Shown in pieces: positions 1 through 5,445 of a stretch of 5,513 bases of DNA. The notes below the pieces were generated by a model. The model saw only the letters and a program-made list of their open reading frames with translations, was not told where the DNA came from and did not search any database. The translations under genes and the position numbers were made by a program. Source of the DNA: Candidatus Tectimicrobiota bacterium. GTDB lineage: Bacteria; UBA8248. Positions within the stretch are counted from its first letter, which is position 1. Each line of letters starts with the position of its first letter. The DNA lies in assembly GCA_016184445.1 (NCBI GenBank), contig JACPCT010000069.1:1-5513 (forward strand), in the 5' to 3' direction.

Positions 1-100
1 TTCCTCCCCCCTCCCCGGAACCTGCGCGAAATTGATGTCACGGCCTTTCCCCGGCCGGGGCCTACATTGGCCCCCGGGCGGGGTGTGCCACCCCCCCTAT

Positions 101-124
101 CCCCCCCTTGGTTCAGGGGGGGGG
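101..124. repeat. C7/G9 inverted repeat (strong hairpin)
   Basis: Seven C residues (101-107), an 8-base spacer (108-115) and nine G residues (116-124) can form a 7-bp all-G:C stem. There is no T-run on either side, so it does not match a Rho-independent terminator. The run of nine G could also take part in a G-quadruplex with nearby G-runs at 80-83 and 127-130. Function unknown. Homopolymer runs like these are also prone to sequencing error. Confidence 0.4.
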
Positions 125-266
125 CAGGAGGGTCGGTCCCCTCAGGCAAGGGCGAGGAGGGGTGGTGTCAGGGCGCGATGCCGGAAGGGCCTTTCACACG
201 GAGGACGGAGGGGTGTCCACACCTTTCACGGATGTTCCACTCGGAAAAAGGGGGCTTTCCAAGGTG

Positions 267-390
267 TCCGGGGGTGTCTGGCCCTTTCCGGGGGATTCCG
301 GGTTTTTTTCTTCCCCCCTGCCCCGCCGGGCCGGGCCCGCCGCGGGCCGGGGAGAGGCGGCTTTCCCGCGGCGTCCGGGGCTGTCCGGGG
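267..390. repeat. Cluster of short TCCGGGG repeats
   Basis: The heptamer TCCGGGG occurs at 267-273, 287-293, 374-380 and 384-390, and a shortened TCCGGG lies at 297-302. Three spacings (287 to 297, 374 to 384, and 267 to 287) are multiples of 10 bases, and the copies at 374 and 384 form a tandem 10-mer. In this composition some recurrence is expected by chance, so I list it as a low-certainty degenerate repeat cluster with no known function. Confidence 0.3.
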
Positions 391-412
391 ATTTCCCGCT
401 TAATACTCGATA

Positions 413-1957
413 TTACCCAGGCTTTTTTTCTTCTCCTTCTCCTCCCCCTAGCCCTGGGAGGAGGAAAAGCCCGGCCATGAGGAGGTAGCCCAGGGCCACG
501 CCGGGGGCCATCCCCCAGCCGAAGGGGCTCACGGCGCCGCCCGGGGTGAGGGCGTAGGCGTGGATGACCCCGAACCAGCTGAGCACCGCCCCCGCGAGGG
601 CCCAGCCCGAGGCCTTGAGGCGGTCGCGGTCGATCAGGGCGGCGGCCATGGCGGTGAGGATCATGGAGGAGAAGATGAAGCCGCGCTCCAAGGCGATCAT
701 GCCCTGGATGTGGAGGCCCGCGGCGGCGAGGGCCCCCTCCCCCACCTGATAGAGACCGGTGCCCGCGCCCCGCAGGGCGGTCTGGCTCATGAGGAGCCCC
801 CAGGCGGCCACCGAGGGGACGAAGCCGAGCGCCACCGCCGGGGCGTGGCGGGCGGGGGTGGCCTCGAAGGCCTGGGCCACCATGACGAGGCCGATCCACA
901 GCAGGATGGCGATGACGGCCTCCTCGGGCACGAGCCGGGCGAGGGCGGCGACCGAGCCCGTCAGGCAGAGGAGGGTGATGACGGCGCCGTTCAGGGCGCT
1001 GTAGGCCGAGCGGGCGCCCAGCGCCTTCCACCCCGGGTGGCCGATGTAGAGGGTGGTGGGGAAGCAGCTCCCGAAAAGAGCGGCGGCGAGGGAGCCCGCC
1101 CCGTTCACGGCGAGGGAACTGCGGGTGGCGAAGCGGTCCCCGGCCGCCTCGGCGCTCTCCAGGTTCATCAGGCTCCCCACCAGGGTCATCAGGCCCATCG
1201 GGAGGGAGACGGCGAGGTAGCTCCAGGCGAGGGGGCCCGTGAGCGCCGGGAAGAGGGCGCCCAGCCACAGGCCCGGCGGGGCGAAGCCGGCGGGCGCGGG
1301 GACGCCCCCCGGGAAGCCGTGGAGGAGGGCCGAGAGCGCGGCCCCCGCCGCGACGGCCACGAGCCCCCCGGGCAGCCCGCCCGGGAAGCGGGCCCCCCCG
1401 AAGTAGTGGAGGAGGATGACGCCGAGCGGCACCATGGCCACGACGGGCTTCTCCCAGATGCGGAAGGCGAAGTCCATCGAGATGAAGGTCAGGGCGATCC
1501 CGGCCAGGGCCGAGAGGAGGGCCGCCCGCGGGGTGACCCGCCGCACCCAGCCCCCCACCAGCGCGCCCCCCGTCTCGACCACCCCGCTCACGAAGCAGGC
1601 GGCGAGCCCGGCGCGCCAGGCGGCCTCGGGGCTCCCGGTCTGGAGCTTCACGGGGAGCATGATGAAGAAGACGAAGGCGAAGAGGCTCACGGTGTTGATG
1701 CCGTAGGGGAGGGCGGCCACGTCCTCCCTCCCCTCGCGGAGGGCGAGCCGCCGCGCCTGCCAGGCGTAGAAGAGGCTGCCGATGAGGATGCTGAGGGCGG
1801 CACCTGGGAGGACGCGGCCGAAGATCAGCTCGTCCGGGAAGCCCAGCACCCCCTTGAGGAGGGAGACGATGAGGAGGAGCTGGACGAGGTTGTCCATCCA
1901 CAGGCCGAAGAAGCCGTCGACGTCGCCCTTGACGATCCAGGGGGGACGGGAGGGCAT
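413..1957 (-). CDS. NCS2/AzgA-like nucleobase permease family protein
   Basis: Integral membrane transporter of 514 residues, a usual length for the NCS2/AzgA-type families that import purines, xanthine or uracil by proton symport. It is strongly hydrophobic, with roughly 12-14 membrane segments spread over residues 24-502. Recognisable family motifs are the N-terminal KGDVDGFFGLWMDN (10-23), ALPYGINT (82-89), and the central NLESAEAAGD (265-274) followed by PTTLYIGHPGWKALGAR (300-316). The central block aligns with the substrate-site region of AzgA, and E267 sits where a carboxylate is conserved. ATG 1957 is the only usable start: the conserved N-terminal block lies just inside it, and the frame meets a stop at 1991-1993 with no ATG/GTG between. 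No good Shine-Dalgarno precedes it. The C-terminus is a short charged EEKKPG tail. The gene is transcribed away from the selenoprotein/amidohydrolase pair, sharing its upstream region. Family assignment is firm; the substrate cannot be read from sequence, though a purine, ureide or hydantoin-like compound is suggested by the neighbouring amidohydrolase. Confidence 0.88.
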   Translation of the reverse strand: MPSRPPWIVKGDVDGFFGLWMDNLVQLLLIVSLLKGVLGFPDELIFGRVLPGAALSILIGSLFYAWQARRLALREGREDVAALPYGINTVSLFAFVFFIMLPVKLQTGSPEAAWRAGLAACFVSGVVETGGALVGGWVRRVTPRAALLSALAGIALTFISMDFAFRIWEKPVVAMVPLGVILLHYFGGARFPGGLPGGLVAVAAGAALSALLHGFPGGVPAPAGFAPPGLWLGALFPALTGPLAWSYLAVSLPMGLMTLVGSLMNLESAEAAGDRFATRSSLAVNGAGSLAAALFGSCFPTTLYIGHPGWKALGARSAYSALNGAVITLLCLTGSVAALARLVPEEAVIAILLWIGLVMVAQAFEATPARHAPAVALGFVPSVAAWGLLMSQTALRGAGTGLYQVGEGALAAAGLHIQGMIALERGFIFSSMILTAMAAALIDRDRLKASGWALAGAVLSWFGVIHAYALTPGGAVSPFGWGMAPGVALGYLLMAGLFLLPGLGGGEGEEKKPG

Positions 1958-1989
1958 GGGGAGGGGTTCCCCGGGCGGGGGACGAACCG

Positions 1990-2019
1990 ACTATAGGCGA
2001 GAAGCCCGGCCAAGGAAAA
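1990..2019 (-). promoter_or_regulatory. Possible sigma70-type promoter of the permease gene
   Basis: On the minus strand, TATAGT (1995-1990) is a 5/6 match to the -10 consensus and lies about 32 bases upstream of ATG 1957. TTTTCC (2019-2014) is a weak -35 candidate at an 18-base spacing. It stands out because the surrounding sequence is otherwise very G+C-rich. Predicted by eye only. Confidence 0.3.
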
Positions 2020-2096
2020 GCCCCGCCCCGCGCGGAGGTGACAAGGCGGGGGGGGATCGGGTAAACGGTAGGGGAAGCCCCCGCGCCGCGTCCCCC

Positions 2097-2106
2097 GGGA
2101 AGGAGG
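2097..2106 (+). promoter_or_regulatory. Strong ribosome binding site fixing ATG 2113
   Basis: GGGAAGGAGG ends 6 bases before ATG 2113, so AAGGAGG is an essentially ideal Shine-Dalgarno at good spacing. It decides the start. The start that avoids the TGA, GTG 2191, is preceded by TCTCTCGTCGAACGGG, which has no Shine-Dalgarno. A strong ribosome site opening only an 11-codon peptide would make little sense unless the TGA is read through. Confidence 0.8.
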
Positions 2107-2112
2107 CCCCGC

Positions 2113-2865
2113 ATGGAGCCCGTCAAGGTCTACACCCGCCACGGCTGATACACCTGCGCCTGCACGAGGGAGTTTCTCTCGTCGAACGGGGTGCCGATCG
2201 TGAACCGCGACTGCTCGAACGACCCCACGGCCATGGCGGAGCTCCAGGCGCTGGGCATCAAGGCCCTGCCCGTCTCGGTGCGGGGGGACAGGGTGGTGGT
2301 CGGGTTCAACATCGAGGAGCTGAAGGCCGCCTTCGGGATCGGGGAGGCGGCGCGGGGCCCCCTCCCGGCCGGGAAGATGCTCGCCCACTACCGGCGGGTG
2401 TTCGAGGCGGTCAGGCGCGCGGTGCGGCAGATCCCCCAGGCGCAGCTCGACTGGGTCTCGCCGGGCCGCAAGCGCACCCTGCGGCAGCTCATCTGGCACA
2501 TCTTCGAGCGGCCCGCCCTCTGCATCGAGGCGTGCCAGACGGGCCGCTACACCGAGGAGATGGTGCGGCGCTACGAGGCCGAGGCGGAGGGCTACCGGAC
2601 GGCGGAGGACATCTGCGGCTACGGGGAGAGGATGGAGGCCAGGCTGGAGGAGTTCATCGGGCGCACCCCGGACCTCCTGGCCAAGCGGGTGGAGAGCTAC
2701 ATGGGGCCCATCACGGTCCACCTGCTGATGGAGATGGCCCTGGGCCACGCCGTCCAGCACCTGCGGCAGACCTACCACTACTTCGGGCTGCTGGGGATCG
2801 CGCCCGACCGGCCGCTCCGGCCCGAGGAGTACGCCGAGGTCCCCGTGCCCGGCGATCTGTTCTAG
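2113..2865 (+). CDS. Selenocysteine-containing glutaredoxin-like / DinB-like fusion protein
   Basis: A 250-residue protein when the in-frame TGA at 2146-2148 is read as selenocysteine (U12). Residues 3-75 form a glutaredoxin/NrdH-like thioredoxin fold: the VKVYT strand (4-8), redox motif U12-Y-T-C15, then REFLSSNGVP in helix 1, a cis-Pro pattern LGIKALPV with P53, and RVVVGFN before the last helix, as in NrdH/Grx proteins. C17 and C34 are additional cysteines. Residues about 90-235 resemble a DinB/YfiT four-helix bundle, with H129 (LIWHIFE) and H212/H216 (GHAVQH) as a plausible metal-binding triad. DinB-superfamily members include thiol-dependent S-transferases (mycothiol- and bacillithiol-linked), so a redox or thiol-transfer role is a reasonable inference, but the substrate is unknown. 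No signal peptide or membrane segment is seen, so it is likely cytosolic. Reading TGA as stop would leave a fragment from GTG 2191 lacking the first strand and active site. The gene ends with TAG, 22 bases before the amidohydrolase start, so an operon is likely. Confidence 0.85.
2146..2148 (+). other. In-frame TGA, probable selenocysteine codon (U12)
   Basis: The TGA falls at codon 12 of a frame that starts at ATG 2113 and continues to TAG 2863-2865. It occupies the place of the first cysteine of the CxxC motif in glutaredoxins (context HG-U-YTC). That is the position where Sec replaces Cys in known redox selenoproteins. TGA is not used as a terminator by any of the four genes in this window, and no other gene here has an internal TGA. 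A sequencing error for TGC (Cys) is the main alternative. Confidence 0.82.
2149..2194 (+). promoter_or_regulatory. Putative bacterial SECIS element (bSECIS)
   Basis: Immediately 3' of the TGA and inside the coding sequence, ACGAGGG (2164-2170) pairs with CTCTCGT (2176-2182). This gives a 7-bp stem (one G:U pair) and a 5-base apical loop AGUUU (2171-2175). The loop starts 22 bases after the TGA and has G at its second position. Both agree with the bacterial SECIS pattern as I know it: a small apical loop with a G in the first two positions, about 16-37 bases from the UGA. A lower stem GCGCC (2156-2160) with GGTGC (2190-2194), containing one G:U, may extend the structure across an asymmetric internal loop. 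The hairpin would recruit SelB carrying Sec-tRNA. Drawn by hand, without folding energies. Confidence 0.72.
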
Positions 2866-2877
2866 CACCCCCCCTCC

Positions 2878-2882
2878 GGAGG
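2878..2882 (+). promoter_or_regulatory. Ribosome binding site of the amidohydrolase
   Basis: GGAGG lies 5 bases before ATG 2888, in the 22-base gap after the selenoprotein stop codon. It supports this start, and translation as a separate cistron of the same transcript. Confidence 0.75.
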
Positions 2883-2887
2883 ATCCG

Positions 2888-4165
2888 ATGGCCGCCAAGC
2901 CCACCCTTCCCCTCCGGGCCAACCGGGCCCGGATGCGGCGCGAGTTCGGCGCCCAGGCCGCCGTCGGGCGCCACGGTGAGACGGGCCTGGTGCGCATCGC
3001 CCTCACCCCCGCCTACAACCGTGTGCGGGACATGGTGCGCCGCTGGATGGAGGAGGCCGGCCTCCAGACGCGGGTGGACGCGGTCGGCAACCTCGTCGGC
3101 CGGAGGGAGGGCCGGGTGAAGGGCCTCCCCGCCGTGATGGCTGGCTCCCACCTGGACAGCCAGAACCCCGGCGGCCGCTTCGACGGGCCGGCGGGCGTGC
3201 TGGCCGCCCTGGAGGCGGTGCGCCGGATCGGGGAGAGCGGGGCGCCGCACGACCATCCCCTCGAGGTGGTGGCCTTCGTGGGCGAGGAGTCCGCCTGCGG
3301 GATGACGGTGTTCGGGAGCAGCGTCATGACCGGGGTGGTGGGACCGAAAGAGATGAAGCGGGCGGTCCACCCCCCCACCGGAAAGTCCATGTACGAGGCC
3401 GTCGCGGCGGCGGGCGGGAACCCCGCGCGGGCGGCCTCCTGCGTGCTGCCCAGGCGCTCCCTCAAGGCCTTCGTCGAGCTCCACATCGAGCAGGGCCCCG
3501 TCCTCGAGGCCAAGCGGGTGCCCGTCGGGGTGGTGGACCTGGTGGTGGGCTACGCGCGGGGGAAGGTGATCTTCCAGGGGGTGACGGCGCACTCGGGCGG
3601 GCAGCCCATGCCCTACCGCCGGGACGCCGCGATGGCGGCGGCCGAGTTCATGGTCGGGATGGAGCGGATCGTCCGGCGGGCGCCGGCGCGGCGGCGCGTC
3701 ACCCTCACCTTCGGCGAGGTGGGCGTGTATCCGGGGTGGGTCTCCATCGTCCCGGGCGGGGCGACGCTCTCCTTCGATCTGCGCGCCCGCTCCCTCGCCA
3801 CCCTCAAGGGGGTGCTGGGCCGGATGCGCGGGGAGCTCGCGCGCATCGGCCGCTCGCGGAAGGTGGCCGGGCGGGTGGCCGAGGTCTCGATCCTCCCGCC
3901 CTGCCCGGCCTCGCCTGGGGTGCGCCGGGCCCTCATCCGGGGGGCGGCGGCGGCGGGGAGCCGCTGGCTGCCGCTCCCGAGCGGGGGGGTCCACGACGCC
4001 TGCCGCATGGCCGCCCTCTGCCCCATGGGGATGATCTTCATCCCATCGGTGAAGGGGCTCTCCCACACGCCGGAGGAGTTCACCCATTTCCGGCACCTGG
4101 TCCAGGGGACGGAGGTGCTGGCGGCGGCCCTGCTGCAGCTGGCGGACAGGCGGGTGAAGGCCTAG
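2888..4165 (+). CDS. M20-family hydantoinase/carbamoylase-type amidohydrolase (N-carbamoyl-L-amino acid hydrolase or allantoate amidohydrolase)
   Basis: A 425-residue enzyme, normal length for the Zn/Mn-dependent M20 amidases that release the carbamoyl or ureido group from N-carbamoyl amino acids, beta-ureidopropionate or allantoate. Family motifs appear in order: ETGLVRIALT (31-40), WMEEAGL and RVDAVGNLVGR (53-72), GSHLDSQNPGGRFDGPAGV (86-104), the GEE acidic pair (132-134), ELHIEQGPVLE (197-207), TAHSGGQPMPYRRDA (233-247, dimerisation/lid region), SGGVHDA (365-371) and SVKGLSHTPEEF (387-398). Expected metal ligands H88, D99, E134, H199 and H393 and the general base E133 are all present, so it should be active. 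There is no signal peptide, so it is predicted cytosolic. It is the second gene of a probable operon with the selenoprotein and ends 8 bases before the convergent cyclase gene. The family is firm; substrate choice among carbamoyl amino acid, allantoate and beta-ureidopropionate cannot be made by eye, so I give no gene symbol. Confidence 0.9.
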   Translation: MAAKPTLPLRANRARMRREFGAQAAVGRHGETGLVRIALTPAYNRVRDMVRRWMEEAGLQTRVDAVGNLVGRREGRVKGLPAVMAGSHLDSQNPGGRFDGPAGVLAALEAVRRIGESGAPHDHPLEVVAFVGEESACGMTVFGSSVMTGVVGPKEMKRAVHPPTGKSMYEAVAAAGGNPARAASCVLPRRSLKAFVELHIEQGPVLEAKRVPVGVVDLVVGYARGKVIFQGVTAHSGGQPMPYRRDAAMAAAEFMVGMERIVRRAPARRRVTLTFGEVGVYPGWVSIVPGGATLSFDLRARSLATLKGVLGRMRGELARIGRSRKVAGRVAEVSILPPCPASPGVRRALIRGAAAAGSRWLPLPSGGVHDACRMAALCPMGMIFIPSVKGLSHTPEEFTHFRHLVQGTEVLAAALLQLADRRVKA

Positions 4166-4173
4166 AGGGGGGG

Positions 4174-5109
4174 CTAGCGGGCCGCGCGCTCGCGCTCGCG
4201 CTTCTTCACGTTCTTGTTCTCGTACATCCGCTCGTCCGCCCGCTCGATGAGCTGCTCCACCGAGGCGGGCGAGGCCGGGTCGAAGTGGGCCAGGCCCAGG
4301 CTGAAGGAGAGGCGCCTGTCCGGCCGCTTGTGGGCGTTGTGCGCCGAGAGGTTCTTGTCCAGACGATCGAGGATCTTCTTCGAGCTTCCCTCCATGGCCT
4401 CGATGGCGAGGACGGCGAACTCGTCGCCGCCGTAGCGGCTGAGGATGTCGGGCTGCCGGAAGGTCTTCCGCAGGATGTTGGCTACCTCGATGAGGCACTG
4501 GTCCCCCTCCAGGTGGCCGTGGGTGTCGTTGATTCGCTTGAGCCCGTCCAGGTCGACGAACAGGAAGGTCATGTTGCGCTTGGCGCGCCGGGCCAGGCTC
4601 ACCTGACGCTGGGCCGCCTCGAAGAAGCCCCGGCGGTTCAGGAGGCCGGTGAGGGGGTCCACGTCGGACAAGGCACGGAGCTGCTCCCGCATCCGGACGT
4701 TGCGGGTGACATCGCGGAGGCTCACCACATAGAACTTCTCCTTGCCCCAGGCCGCCTCCTCGGTCAGGATCTCGGCCACCTTGAAGTCGGCGGCGCCGCC
4801 GGAGATGGTCACCTCCTGCGAGCGGAGGCTGTCCACGGGGAAGGAGAACGGCCGCCCGATGAGATCGGCGGAGGATTTGTCGAGGAGCCGCTCGGCGGCG
4901 GGGTTCATGTAGCGGACGAACCCGCGCTCATCGACCGCCATGAGGGCGTCGGGGCTGCTGGCGACGAGGATCGAGAACAGCTCCTCCCGGTCGGATTCGG
5001 CCAGCGAGGCGAGCCGCCGCGGCTTGGAGGCGGCGCCGTTGCCGCCCGCGTTGCGGCGGGGCTTCTCCGCGTTCTTCTTTTGGCCGCGGGCTCGCACGGG
5101 TTTCTTCAC
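4174..5109 (-). CDS. PAS-GGDEF diguanylate cyclase
   Basis: A 311-residue protein predicted to make the second messenger cyclic di-GMP from two GTP. Residues 1-35 are basic and low in complexity; a PAS sensor follows (about 41-136: SSPDALMAVDERGFVRYMNP, ending RDVTRN). A GGDEF domain covers about 140-300: DPLTGLLNRRGF (151-162), FVDLDGLKRINDTHGH (184-199) with metal-site D186, and an intact GGDEF signature at 227-231. R218-Q-P-D221 precedes GGDEF by five residues, which is the canonical RxxD inhibitory I-site, so product feedback inhibition is likely. No membrane segment is visible, so this is a soluble sensor. The start is GTG 5109-5107; no other start lies between it and the in-frame stop at 5143-5145. 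A GAGGAT Shine-Dalgarno-like sequence sits 14 bases upstream, a little far. The C-terminus is a charged KKRERERAAR tail coded by a CGCGCT repeat. It converges on the amidohydrolase with only 8 bases between them; a functional link is not suggested. Confidence 0.9.
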   Translation of the reverse strand: MKKPVRARGQKKNAEKPRRNAGGNGAASKPRRLASLAESDREELFSILVASSPDALMAVDERGFVRYMNPAAERLLDKSSADLIGRPFSFPVDSLRSQEVTISGGAADFKVAEILTEEAAWGKEKFYVVSLRDVTRNVRMREQLRALSDVDPLTGLLNRRGFFEAAQRQVSLARRAKRNMTFLFVDLDGLKRINDTHGHLEGDQCLIEVANILRKTFRQPDILSRYGGDEFAVLAIEAMEGSSKKILDRLDKNLSAHNAHKRPDRRLSFSLGLAHFDPASPASVEQLIERADERMYENKNVKKRERERAAR

Positions 5110-5189
5110 AGGTGAAAGACCATCCTCGGGCGAGAATAACCGTCACCCATCCGCATCATTCCGGCTCCCCGTGAATCCGTTCCGGCGGA

Positions 5190-5206
5190 CGGCGCTGCCT
5201 GCGCCG
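5190..5206. repeat. CGGCGC/GCGCCG hairpin upstream of the cyclase
   Basis: CGGCGC (5190-5195) and GCGCCG (5201-5206) form a perfect 6-bp inverted repeat with a 5-base loop TGCCT. It lies about 80 bases upstream of the cyclase start on its strand. It could be an operator or a structured leader element, but inverted repeats of this size are common in such G+C-rich sequence. Confidence 0.3.
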
Positions 5207-5419
5207 CGGGTCGGATCCTGCTCTCCCTTCCTGTCGCTCCTGGAGCGCCGCCCTCCCTCTTCCCCTGCTCTGGATGCGGGAGCTCCTGCGCTACCCAATC
5301 AGCAGCAATGGAAATGCCAAAACGGCAGAAAAAATGTAACCGCCGTCATACTTTTCGAATGTTCCATCGTCCGTTTCGCGCCCCGGATGCTAAACTGGGC
5401 CTCTCTCTTGTCATAAGGT

Positions 5420-5445
5420 CTGAAGGTAGCTGATTTTCTTCAGCT
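5420..5445. repeat. Overlapping alternative hairpins in the A+T-rich tail
   Basis: Two mutually exclusive 6-bp stems share bases: CTGAAG (5420-5425) with CTTCAG (5438-5443), and AGCTGA (5428-5433) with TCAGCT (5440-5445, loop TTTTCT). The sequence then runs into TATTCTAAATAA. The arrangement resembles a small switchable leader or a protein-binding dyad. With no adjacent gene visible, its role is open. Confidence 0.3.

Larger units (their letters stand above)
1..412. other. Non-coding G/C-rich region downstream of the permease gene
   Basis: I see no credible gene here. The open frames that cross it translate to low-complexity Gly/Arg/Pro-rich strings with no recognisable domain. The stretch lies beyond the stop codon of the minus-strand permease and holds several short G/C inverted repeats: a perfect 12-base palindrome at 49-60, a GGGGTG/CACCCC stem with a 3-base loop at 80-94, a C-run/G-run stem at 101-124, and a GGTGT/ACACC stem at 212-223. 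I found no classic intrinsic terminator for the permease on the minus strand, meaning no strong stem followed by a T-run. One of the G/C hairpins could still act in 3' end formation. Confidence 0.6.
1958..2112. promoter_or_regulatory. Divergent intergenic region
   Basis: This 155-base gap between the divergently transcribed permease and selenoprotein genes must hold the promoters for both. It contains a 7-bp stem CCCCGCC (2021-2027) / GGCGGGG (2045-2051) with a 17-base spacer that itself contains the palindrome CCGCGCGG (2028-2035). A weak plus-strand promoter guess is GTGACA (2038-2043) with TAAACG (2062-2067), spaced by 18 bases. Shared control of the two transcripts is possible but not shown. 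Confidence 0.5.

Noticed and set aside
401..429. Plus-strand terminator: TAATA/TATTA dyad followed by a T7 run
   Set aside because: The stem is only 5 A:T-rich pairs and is separated from the T-run by 7 bases. The T-run is codons of the permease tail, and no plus-strand gene lies upstream.
560..1996. Long plus-strand open frame antisense to the permease
   Set aside because: The translation is rich in Gly, Glu, His and Arg with no domain. It is a typical G+C-driven mirror of a hydrophobic membrane protein gene.
2038..2064. Possible 8-residue upstream peptide (GTG to TAA) in the divergent region
   Set aside because: It is too short and Gly-rich to judge, and GTG/TAA pairs at this spacing arise easily by chance.
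168..2126. 652-codon minus-strand frame overlapping the permease
   Set aside because: It is Arg/Pro/Gly-rich low-complexity sequence in a different frame from the clear transporter, and it runs through both intergenic regions.
2146..2148. TGA as a pseudogene-making nonsense mutation, or as reassigned Trp/Gly
   Set aside because: The rest of the frame is intact and well conserved in pattern. TGG and GGN codons are used normally for Trp and Gly, no other gene has an internal TGA, and a SECIS-like hairpin follows. A simple sequencing error for TGC remains possible but explains the hairpin less well.
2191..2865. Reading the gene as a stand-alone DinB-like protein starting at GTG 2191
   Set aside because: It would begin inside the thioredoxin fold, has no Shine-Dalgarno and leaves the strong ribosome site at 2097-2106 unexplained.
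2711..4498. Long minus-strand frame opposite the amidohydrolase
   Set aside because: It has no recognisable motifs and crosses the convergent junction. The plus-strand M20 gene has all its catalytic motifs.
3736..5115. Long plus-strand frame spanning the amidohydrolase end and the whole cyclase
   Set aside because: It crosses two well-supported genes in the wrong frame or strand and shows no domain.
4940..5416. Plus-strand open frame of 158 codons over the cyclase 5' end and the right intergenic region
   Set aside because: It overlaps the cyclase antisense, has no domain-like sequence and its composition shifts midway with the underlying DNA.
5408..5436. Plus-strand promoter with TTGTCA as -35
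   Set aside because: The matching -10 position reads TGATTT, a poor match, and no gene follows inside the window.
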